From Ilyonectria destructans (Eukaryota; Ascomycota; Sordariomycetes; Hypocreales; Nectriaceae), in assembly GCA_020740775.1 (NCBI GenBank), contig JAHEWK010000001.1, positions 6,262,001 through 6,326,000 of the forward strand: a stretch of DNA of 64,000 nucleotides, in the 5' to 3' direction. Shown here piece after piece: positions 55,916 through 64,000 of this stretch (position 1 is its first letter; the number at the start of each line of letters is the position of its first letter). Both the position numbers and the translations under genes were made by a program. The notes below the pieces were generated by a model. It ran no database searches. It was not told the origin of the DNA and saw nothing but the letters and a program-made list of their open reading frames with translations.

Positions 55916-57461
55916 AGTAATCCGGCAGTGTGTCATATGGCGGTGGATTGGTGTGTGCGGAGGTACTGTGGAATCCAGCACACAGTGGATGGAGCTTGAG
56001 CTGACGTTCTTTTAGGATTTGGGGGCAAAGGTAAGGTTGAGGATTTGCTAACTTGTGCAGACAAGTCGGGGGTCATATAGGGAGGCGAGGAAAGCGAAAT
56101 TGGAGTTGGTTTTAGATAAGTTCGTTTGGGTTGGTTTTAGGTAAGTTCGTCAGGGTTGTTTGTGAGGCCTTAGCTGACAGATCTTTAGGATGGGGTCGGA
56201 GGATTAGGTATATGGCGGAGGACTTAGGTGGGGAGCGGAGGATACGGTGGGGGTCGGAGGATTTGGGCAGCGTTGTTTTCTTGGGAGGCAGCGTTGATTT
56301 TTGGAGGGATTTGGGGGATGGGATGGAGGATGGTATGGGGTTGGAGGACGGTATGGGGTTGGAGGATGGTATGGGGTTGGAGGATGGTATGGGGCTGGAG
56401 GATGGGCAGGGCAGCGTTGTTTTTGCGGAGGAATTGGGGGTTCGGTTTGTACCGCAGCGGATTTGTTTTTGGTAGGGGAGGAGGACTGGGGGAAATGCTA
56501 ACGTGATTCTAGGACGGAGGACGAGGATTGGGGACGGATGGCTGGGTTGGTTTGTATCATAGCGTTTGTTTTCTTGCGGGTGTTTGTTGCCAGCGTTGCT
56601 TGTTTCTGGAGAGCGTTGTTTTTCTTGCGGGAGGGAGTGCTGGGATGCTAACAGGACTTAGAATCGACGACGACGATATATTACAAGGGTGGAGGATTCG
56701 GCTTTTTTCCTTCGGGATTCAGGTATGTAATCACTGATCCCAATGGATATGTGGACTCGACCCTAACAGAGATTGCAGTTTTTGTATTCGGTCACTAGTG
56801 CTCAGTCACGACTGAAGGTGGTCAAGTTGTTTTCAGAGGGAGTGCTCGGGTAGCTGTGTGTGTCCGCTGACGTGGTTAGGCGCTGCAGCACGACATCGAG
56901 GATGATGTGCGAGGGATGTTCAAGGTTTGGGTTGAATGTGGAGGGGAGGATATGTAACGGCAATATTTCATCTATAAATATAGTTCCATCTAGCTGCTCT
57001 GAGCGGAAGTAGTCTGAATCATTGCATGCCTAACTTGGTCCTGCAGATAAAAAATGGGATACGTTGTATTTGTATGTCGTGCAGCTTGCCAAAGGGGGAG
57101 ACGTGACGTGTGAAAACAAGAATGATGCAATTCTGTGATGACTGTATTATACAAGAGGCTTCTTCCACGCTTCCAGGAGTTTCCAAGGGATCACTCCTAC
57201 AACATCACGCCCGTCCAGCAGGCTGGTGACCATGTCTAGGTCTATAGCATCCATGAGCCCTGAATGGCCATGTTGTCTAAACACACGAGTTGTGCCCCAA
57301 GTGAAGAACGCCTGACATCGCCGGTTGTCGTGATGTACCTTAAGTATCTCCCATCTGAGGGAACAGGTTCGTCGAGTGTGATTTGCTACGATGAAGTGGA
57401 TGCTGCTAGCCTGGCTATGGCACTTCAAGCAAACAGTGCACCCAAGGGTATGAAAATGACG
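55916..57461. other. Low-complexity interval with an 18-bp minisatellite
   Basis: G-rich on the plus strand. It contains dispersed GGTTTTAG-x-TAAGTTCGT and CGTTGTTTTTCTTG fragments and the minisatellite at 56324-56413. A minus-strand frame of 93 codons (57147-57428) without an ATG looks protein-like near its end and might be a gene remnant. Confidence 0.5.
56324..56413. repeat. 18-bp minisatellite, about 5 copies
   Basis: Copies of TGGAGGATGGTATGGGGT lie at 56324-56341, 56342-56359, 56360-56377 and 56378-56395, with a degraded fifth copy at 56396-56413. The first four are near-identical (one C for T in copy 2, one terminal change in copy 4), so the array is young or homogenised. Because 18 is a multiple of three, all plus frames read as hexapeptide repeats. 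Confidence 0.9.
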
Positions 57462-59012
57462 TTATGAGTCCTCCTCATCATTGCTGTCTTTAGCAGTTTG
57501 AGGGTCCTCTGGCAGATACCTGCAGGCGATGCCAAAGGCGACAGCAAGAGGGATCAGAAGCACCCACGCCAGATGGCCCCCGAAGATCTGACCACGCACT
57601 CCAATGGCATAGATGACCGTAGCGGCGCCGGGAACAATGGACCGGATGGCGCTAGAGAGAGTAAGGGCCAGAGCATTGAGCGTTCCAAGTACATTCGGGC
57701 TGGGCGAAACATCGTTGAGAGCAAGCTGGACGCCAATAAATGACATGGACACGCCGGGCCCTAGGACGGCAACTATCGGACCCAATATCCAGAACCGGAT
57801 GAGCGCGACACGGCCTCCGTCACGCAGGAGGAGGTTGAGCACGATGTAGGCGAGGAAGAAGAAGGGATACGCCGCACCGCACATCTTCATGATTCCTCGC
57901 GTGCCGTAACGGTGCTGTAACGGGGGGAATGCGAGGAGCAACCAAGCGGCCTGACTAGCGCCCTGGAGAGCCATGAAGATAGAGATTTGGGAAGAGCCCA
58001 GGCCTGCGCCGCCTAGGTCGATGGGTGTGAAGAGGACGACGGGGATGATGGCGGTGAATGCAAAGGCCAGGAACATAACATGGCCGTAGACCCACAGAAC
58101 GACACCGACGCCAGGGGCTTTGACGAGCTCCCAAGTTGAGAGTGCTGGCGGGGGCGCCGCGGATTGGCCTTCTGTCTCGTCGATGTTGGGTTTGTTGAGC
58201 GTCTCAGTGAGGAACAAGGCGCTTGCAAGGAAGCTGGTCGCACTGATCAGGGCGGTGGCGAAGCCTGGGAGCGCATAGGGATAGTCCTCGAAGAACTTGA
58301 CACCCCCGAAGACGCCGGGATACTGCTCGGCAGGATCCGCAAGGACGCCGCCGACGATGGGCCCGATGAAGATGCCCAGGTTTCCCGCAAACGCGAACCA
58401 GCCGAACGCACGCGCTTGCGTCTCCGGGGTGCTGTGCTCCGCAATCATAGTGCGGATGATGAGGCTGCTTCCGGAGAAGACGCCCGCGAAGCAGCGGGAG
58501 ATGAACATCTGCGGCAGCGAACTCGATAGGCCAAAGAGCGCGGGTCCAATTGCTGTGCCTGCAAGGCTGTAGAGTAGGACAGGCTTGCGGCCGATCCGGT
58601 CGGCGAGTTTGCCCCAGCTCACCAAGACGACCATCTGCGTGGCCGAGAAGACCGATTCGATCAGTCCAGAATAGAAGCCGACGTCGCTCTTCGGGAGGTG
58701 GCCGTTGCGCTGGACCATCTGCGCGATGAAGGGAAAGATGCAAAAGAAGGCGACGGGCTCCGTCATGCGCGCGTAGCAGAGCAGGAAGAGCTGGAGCCTG
58801 GGGAGCCGCTTGCCGCCGCCGGAGGTGGATGGGTCGTCTCCCGAGGCGGACTCGGCGATGCTGCCGGGGGACGTCGAGCCGACGAGCGTGGAGGCTTCCG
58901 TGTCCGGGTCCGCGAGCAATGCGCCGGTGCTGGAGAGCAACGGCGTCGTCTCCGAAGCCTCGCGGTCGAACCCCGACCCGGGACTCGGGGAGCGGCGCTG
59001 CGTTGCCGGCAT
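57462..59012 (-). CDS. MFS transporter, DHA1/TetA-like multidrug or metal-type exporter
   Basis: Intronless, 516 residues. A Ser/Thr/acid-rich cytosolic N-terminus of about 70 residues is followed by about 12 membrane helices. The family A motif between TM2 and TM3 reads GKLADRIGRKPVLL. Motif C-like GNLGIFIGPIVGGVLADP in TM5 indicates the drug:H+ antiporter 1 group. RCFAGVFSGSSLIIRTMIAE is typical of the TetA/ZIF-like fungal subfamily, with a central loop of about 35 residues. Relatives export drugs, zinc chelators or amino acids from plasma membrane or vacuole; the substrate here is unknown. The next minus-strand gene upstream, 567 bp away, is a beta-glucosidase. Confidence 0.88.
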   Translation of the reverse strand: MPATQRRSPSPGSGFDREASETTPLLSSTGALLADPDTEASTLVGSTSPGSIAESASGDDPSTSGGGKRLPRLQLFLLCYARMTEPVAFFCIFPFIAQMVQRNGHLPKSDVGFYSGLIESVFSATQMVVLVSWGKLADRIGRKPVLLYSLAGTAIGPALFGLSSSLPQMFISRCFAGVFSGSSLIIRTMIAEHSTPETQARAFGWFAFAGNLGIFIGPIVGGVLADPAEQYPGVFGGVKFFEDYPYALPGFATALISATSFLASALFLTETLNKPNIDETEGQSAAPPPALSTWELVKAPGVGVVLWVYGHVMFLAFAFTAIIPVVLFTPIDLGGAGLGSSQISIFMALQGASQAAWLLLAFPPLQHRYGTRGIMKMCGAAYPFFFLAYIVLNLLLRDGGRVALIRFWILGPIVAVLGPGVSMSFIGVQLALNDVSPSPNVLGTLNALALTLSSAIRSIVPGAATVIYAIGVRGQIFGGHLAWVLLIPLAVAFGIACRYLPEDPQTAKDSNDEEDS

Positions 59013-59578
59013 GCTGGTGATGGACGGCTTGGTGTTGTACGGGATGTTCGGTATCTATTTACCAGCCGCAGGATTGAAACGGCGCGATCGAGCACATTGG
59101 GTTCGTGGAACCCAGCGCTAGATCGGACGGACGGGTAAGATGTCAGATGGAGGTTTCGCAATGCTGCAAGGTTGTAGTCAGCGTATGTGCAGTTGTATGG
59201 GGTGTCAATGAGCATGGGCAAGGGGGCCTTGAAGATTGAATTGTGGAGCGGTGCCGACGTTACCGGAAGCGGTGCAAGGGAGGGTCTAGGGTAAATGGAA
59301 GCGACCTTCCTCTCCTGGCCGCTCGGGAGATTATGAGGGACCCTTGTGAAGAGTTATGCTTCATCAAAAAGATAAGATCGTCAGTCTCCCCACACGGAAT
59401 GCTTCTCGGGTTGGTTGCTATTTCTGGGGTCAGCTCCATGATGTGGGTTTTGAAGCCTTAGTGTTATTCTTAAGTTCACTACCTTCGTAGTAAACCGTGT
59501 CGGAGAAGTCGAAATCTATAATATGATGCCTCAGTAACTGGAAATAAACCAATGCTACTACGTAACATATAAATACCC
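59013..59578. other. Intergenic between two minus-strand genes
   Basis: Promoter side of the MFS exporter and 3' flank of the GH1 gene. No gene or repeat was recognised. Confidence 0.6.
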
Positions 59579-61057
59579 CTAAGCCTCCTTAATAAGGTGT
59601 CGAAAGTAGTCCCTCACAAAATATGCCGACCGTTTCGGCCACCTCCTTCTCTCGGGGTCCTTAAAGTCAACCCATGTAACTCCGAATCGATCATCGAACC
59701 CTGCCGCCCACTCCCAGTTGTCGGTGAACGTCCAGCCAAAGTAGCTCTTGATGATGGCGCCCTCCTGCGTAGCCGTCGCAATCTCCGTGAGGTATCCCTT
59801 GTAGAAGTCGATGCGGAAGGGGTCCTCCAGAACGTCGTCTGGGCCTGCGGGTTTCCAGTCATTCTCCCCCTGCGCAGTCGTGCCGTTCTCTGTAATAAAG
59901 ATGGGCGTCTGGTAGCGGTTCCAGACCCAGCGTAACGTCTTCCCCCAGCCCCAAGGCGTGGTGCGCAGCCAGTATGTATCGCTCTTGGGACCTCGACTCA
60001 CGCCCTTGGAGTTCTCGTCAAGCTTTTCAACGTTGCCAAGGTGATCGGTGAGTTCGGGCGGGGTGTCCTTGTGTCGTATATAGAAGGCCGAGTAGGAATT
60101 CATGCCGTATCGCTCAGAGCTGCCGAGGACGAGCTTGCTCTCCTCGGGAGTGAACCGAGGCAGACGATCGCCGAGCTGGGCTCGCATCGACGCCGGGTAG
60201 TCGCCGGTCAAGTACAATGGATCGCCGAACCAACCAATCTCGAACTCGCGGGCACGCTGGGCGGCCTCGACGTCCTTGGGGTCGTCTTCGTCCCACGGCT
60301 CCGACCAGTTCCCGTGCAGTGTGATCATGATGCTTCCCTTTTGCGTCGGTTGGAACTCCTTCTTGTACATGTCGCAAGTGTAGGCATGGGCTATCAACTC
60401 GGTGTGGCCAACGGTAAAGGGCTCCGTGCTCGAGTCTCCCACATCGTTTCGCTCTCGGAAGCTGGACCGTGCTGGGGCGTGGACTCCGGCGGCGTACCCG
60501 GCAAGACTAAACACTCCGGGCTCATTGAATGTGATCCAGTTCTTGACACGGTCGCCGAAGCTTTCGAAGCACACGCGGGCGTAACGGACGAAGTCGGGGG
60601 TGAGCCTCTCCTTGTTAAGAAAGCTGCCGTACCGATCCTCGAGTGCCTGGGGAGTGTCCCAGTGGAACAACGTGACGAAAGGAGTGATGCCATTGGCGAG
60701 AAGTTCGTCGATCAGGCGGTTGTAGTAGGCGATTCCCGAGTCATTGACGGGATCGTCCTTGCCACCAAGGGGAATAATACGACTCCATGATAACGAAAAC
60801 CGGTATGCCGTAACGCCATAATCTTTCATTCGTGCCACGTCCTGCTTGTACAGATCATAGGACCTCACGGCGTCATCACCGCTGCTACCGTCAGCCACTT
60901 TGCCGGGGGTATGGGCAAAGGTATCCCAGATGGAAACACCCTTGCCATCTCGGTCCCAAGCGCCCTCAATCTGGGGAGCGGCGGTGGCATAGCCGAAGTT
61001 GAAGTCGGCAGGTAGCGCTCCCTTCAATTTGGCATCGAATTCCCATTGGGAAGCCAT
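59579..61057 (-). CDS. GH1 beta-glucosidase
   Basis: Intronless, 492 residues, the normal GH1 length. The N-terminal GH1 signature is FNFGYATAAPQIEGAW. The acid/base glutamate is Glu179 in ITFNEP and the nucleophile is Glu390 in IFITENG. Sugar-binding residues include the Gln29-type QIEG, HWDTPQALED and the aglycone-side WTFTDNWEWAAGFDDRFG block. It hydrolyses beta-1,4- or other beta-linked glucosides such as cellobiose by a retaining mechanism. There is no signal peptide, so it acts inside the cell on imported oligosaccharides, as with the Trichoderma Cel1-type enzymes. The start MASQWEFDAK fits the family; a TATA-like element (ACTATATCTG on the minus strand) lies about 105 bp upstream. Confidence 0.96.
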   Translation of the reverse strand: MASQWEFDAKLKGALPADFNFGYATAAPQIEGAWDRDGKGVSIWDTFAHTPGKVADGSSGDDAVRSYDLYKQDVARMKDYGVTAYRFSLSWSRIIPLGGKDDPVNDSGIAYYNRLIDELLANGITPFVTLFHWDTPQALEDRYGSFLNKERLTPDFVRYARVCFESFGDRVKNWITFNEPGVFSLAGYAAGVHAPARSSFRERNDVGDSSTEPFTVGHTELIAHAYTCDMYKKEFQPTQKGSIMITLHGNWSEPWDEDDPKDVEAAQRAREFEIGWFGDPLYLTGDYPASMRAQLGDRLPRFTPEESKLVLGSSERYGMNSYSAFYIRHKDTPPELTDHLGNVEKLDENSKGVSRGPKSDTYWLRTTPWGWGKTLRWVWNRYQTPIFITENGTTAQGENDWKPAGPDDVLEDPFRIDFYKGYLTEIATATQEGAIIKSYFGWTFTDNWEWAAGFDDRFGVTWVDFKDPERRRWPKRSAYFVRDYFRHLIKEA

Positions 61058-63821
61058 TTTTCAGGGTGTTGCTGTACAGAAACTGGGACGCGGGGATCTT
61101 GGCCGGTCTGGAACGAACAATTGAGTACAGGAACATTATAACGGCTGGAAAAGGGCAGATATAGTCCTCCTCTTGAACTCATCCGCGGTCGCTATCATTG
61201 CTGTCATGCCATCTAACCCCACCAAACCCCGCGCTCACGATGCGGGGTCTCAACCAGTTGACGGATTGATTCGTGGAACTCTGGAAGAATGCATCGGGCC
61301 ACAGGGCCGACGAAGCGACGGGACGAGATCATGTGATCAAATAAGTGTTCAGTGTTGGAAAGAGCGAAAGAGCGAAAGAGCGAGCTAAAGCGCGAAAGAG
61401 CGATGAAAATGGGTACCTACCTAGGTAAGCGTGGGAGTTGGAGTATCGCTTTGACCCGTGTTGCGTGTTTCATGCGGGTCAAAGAGCAAATGCTAACCAG
61501 GGCGATCTGGAATATATTCGCCGATCCAGAAAATGGATACATGGACTGGAGATCGGAGAACCGACTAGCGGGATATGCCTATTTAATATAGGTACCTGAC
61601 TACATACCGCCTCGATTTTGTGTGGCTTGCGCGGGAAAGACGCCTGATTGCTCATGTTTGAGCCAACAACCGGTGTGATGACGTCCCCCTGGACGCCATT
61701 GCATGCACCTCAGAAACATGCGTCTGACAGCCCGGCAATTGCTAGCGTACAGAAATGTTGACCTGTCATGAAGTGCAAGATGGGGATGGGGTAGGAATCA
61801 ACAGAAACAGAGCACGTGGACCCGGTGTTCGCGAAGGCTCCCAACACCTTGGGAGTTCGTGGTTCATGAACCAGCTGAATCTCGGCTTCGGCTGTATTTT
61901 TCCACCGTGATCATTCTTCCAAGTCGAATACCTGGCTCGAAGCCGGTCACTATCCGAGACCCGTGTTCTCGGACCTCGACTGACCGACGCATCTTCCGAC
62001 GGTGTGCGATCCGCCTTGCCGCCTTCTGTGAGATTCGGCACCCAAGCTTTGTCTTAGCCTCGTACGATCATCAGTACAGCATGCAAGCCACGATTGAACC
62101 TGGACCCATGGGATTCTGGAGATGAGAGGCGTCCAAACTTGGAAATTTCCCGGTGTGACATGGGCAAGATATCTTTGTGATCTTCCAAAGTGCACAATCT
62201 CAGGGGAGGGTCTGGATAGGTACTCGTACTCGGCTGAGGAGATCTATTCGGGCCAGATCCAATACCCGTGCGCCTCTTGCGCGCCACCATCCTCGGTACT
62301 CGGTACGGAGGGCGTCAAACGTATTGCTTTTTCATCATCACAAACCCTTGATGAGTGCTGTCTGTCAATAATCTTTCCGGTTCCTGGCCGGCAGTACGCT
62401 ACCCACTCGGTGTCATCGAGGCCAGTCGGAACAAACCCTGGGACCTTGCAAATAGAAACCTTGTACATACGTAGCAGCGGACGTTAACCCGAGAGGCGGG
62501 TGGTAGTCAAAGTGTATCGTCCTGACTCTCGAGCCACTTTTTTTTCCTTTCTTTTTATCCCGCCTCCCCGAGGCAGGGTTTGTATCCTTGTCGACAGGAG
62601 AGATGCTGGGAAGCGTTTTGAATTCCGCCCAGATTCTTTCACCGGTCTCCCATCCTCGGTCAACACCGTGCCGGTTCTTGACTCTGAGCGCCGGTGGTCA
62701 ATGCAACGTAGTCGCGCGCACATCCAACCCCCATTCCAAAATCATTCGGGCACGCCCCAGTGAGACCGAGACAAAGAGGCTTAAATGTGTCGGGGCCAAA
62801 CCCAGCTCTGGCCAGTCATAGATTACCCCGGATACCTGATTACTGAACGAACATTCATAATTGCTTGTGCTGGGCCGGTCTGGCCTGGTTGCCACAGAGT
62901 TGGGACCTCTCACACATTCCTGGCTGAAACCCACTCCCAGGTACCGGCGCGAGGCGTTAAGCGTGGGCTAATAATGCCTAATACGCAAGGGCCATGACGC
63001 AGGGTAGCAGGGGAGCAGGGGGCGGCGTCTTGAATTGCTTGGCAAGTAACCCGACGTATCGGCTGCCCTTCTGAATGGACATCTCCATCCCACATGGCTC
63101 GTCCTTGTCGAAGAGCTAAATCACCTCCTCCCCTCTCGCTACTCTTCTTTGGATGGATTGCACCCAGGGGATGCCTTAGACCGCGCCCTGCCGGCATACT
63201 ATGTATAGTGAGTAAATCTCCGGCATATCCTCCTGCGACTTCCCAGAAACATCGTCGCCAGATTCGTGGCTCGTTGCGTCGCTGTCCTCGCGGATCACGA
63301 CGAGGCTGGACCGGCAAGAGAGTCCCGTCTTGCTTGGCGTGTCTCCCAGTTTTCCTTTTTTCCACCGAGAAAAGAAACGAAACAGCCATACGCAGACCTC
63401 CCTTTTCCAGCTCGCCCGATTCACAACTGTGCTCACTCGACCGCTGACGTGTGGCATTCTGACACCATCTAGAACCCACAACCTATCGTGGTCTGTCACT
63501 CCAAGAGCCTCAATATTATTTCCTCCGCCTCCCATGCGGTGAAACGTGAATCAAAAATCAGGCTGGCGAATTGTCAGGCTCATTGGACTTTCACGAGGAC
63601 TCGGCTGTGCTCTGGTTTCTGGGGTCTTCCCGCTTCTCGGGTGTGTACGTACATACGGCACGAAGGGGTGAGCTGCACATCGCATCAAGAGCTGGACAGG
63701 TATATATCTAGGGATTCTCCCGGACATCTACGCCATGTTCAAACCCATTACTTCTCAACGAGCTTTCAAGTGCAGAGCAACAACACCTGAAGCTATTCGA
63801 CATCACCGCCATATTCTCAAA
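61058..63821. other. Gene-free interval
   Basis: About 2.8 kb. A GAAAGAGC octamer array lies at about 61358-61404. Open frames have no domains. A TATATATC element at 63702-63709 lies about 115 bp before the next start. Confidence 0.5.
63702..63709 (+). promoter_or_regulatory. TATA-like element
   Basis: TATATATC sits about 115 bp upstream of the ATG at 63822, a suitable distance for a fungal core promoter. It stands in otherwise GC-balanced DNA. Confidence 0.4.
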
Positions 63822-64000
63822 ATGCCATCCATCAGCATTGCAGTCCAACCTCCCCAGGAGGCCCAAGTCGGGGAAGTTTTATACCCATCTATCATTGCCA
63901 AAATGCCCACCGGAAGCAGCGATGAAGGATACTACTTCTTCTCCATGGCGGCTCTGTTAGGGCACGATGGCAGTGTCATAGACGGGGCACTGACCGGAGC
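63822..64000 (+). CDS. 5' end of an unrecognised gene, truncated by the window edge
   Basis: The frame opens at ATG 63822 after an AAA context and stays open for 59 codons to the window end. The translated start (MPSISIAVQPPQEAQVGEVL, then YPSIIAKMPTGSS) ends in FFSMAALLGHDGSVIDGALTG. This recalls the N-terminal beta-sandwich segment shared by several hypothetical ascomycete proteins (LYPP-x-VAK type), but I cannot name a family. The TATA-like element upstream and the protein-like composition support it as real. Confidence 0.55.
   Translation, partial: MPSISIAVQPPQEAQVGEVLYPSIIAKMPTGSSDEGYYFFSMAALLGHDGSVIDGALTG

Noticed and set aside
56131..56475. Open frame with GMGLED repeats
   Set aside because: It is produced by the 18-bp minisatellite, which is open in all three plus frames, with no start context or splice support.
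61358..61404. GAAAGAGC octamer array
   Set aside because: A simple-sequence repeat with imperfect copies and no sign of function beyond composition.

Overview
This window looks like nuclear DNA of a filamentous ascomycete, most likely a Sordariomycete. The genes are split by short introns of about 47-110 nt, with GTANGT-type donors, CTAAC-type branch sites and pyrimidine-CAG/TAG acceptors. Coding GC is high, many starts follow pyrimidine-rich leaders, and both housekeeping and accessory genes match fungal families. I rebuilt the exon structures by hand from splice signals, phase and family conservation. There is no rRNA, no CRISPR array, no recognisable intact transposon and no prokaryotic operon structure.

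Layout. The left part (0-34 kb) is mostly conserved housekeeping sequence. It holds a DUF924 protein, an EXPERA-like membrane protein, a large DUF8004-like protein, dynactin p62, ribosomal protein S7, a WSC-domain surface protein, twinfilin, a mitochondrial succinate/fumarate carrier, the SCF F-box/WD40 sulfur regulator SconB/Met30, an intron-containing tRNA-Leu(AAG), a small membrane protein, Pus1, Mediator subunit 22 and a DUF3431 type II membrane protein. Long gene-free gaps of 3-4 kb separate several of these.

The middle and right (35-64 kb) are more accessory. A protein kinase fragment without an N-lobe, with an ankyrin-like tail, lies at 35.5-36.5 kb. A Cys-rich, Ser/Thr-rich single-pass surface protein follows. 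Next comes a three-gene group at 40.1-47.2 kb: a Zn2Cys6 regulator, an ochratoxinase-like metal-dependent amidohydrolase, and a divergently transcribed allantoate-permease-type MFS transporter. This reads as a small uptake-hydrolysis-regulation module for an amide or peptide-like compound and is the best candidate for an undescribed system here. A bestrophin-family channel follows. Then comes a low-complexity, repeat-rich stretch (53.4-57.4 kb) holding a spliced orphan gene for a basic protein, a DHA1-type MFS exporter, an intracellular GH1 beta-glucosidase and the 5' end of an unrecognised gene at the right edge.

The main uncertainties are the 5' ends of the DUF924 gene and the membrane protein near 28.4 kb, whether the kinase fragment is expressed, and the substrate of the amidohydrolase cluster.
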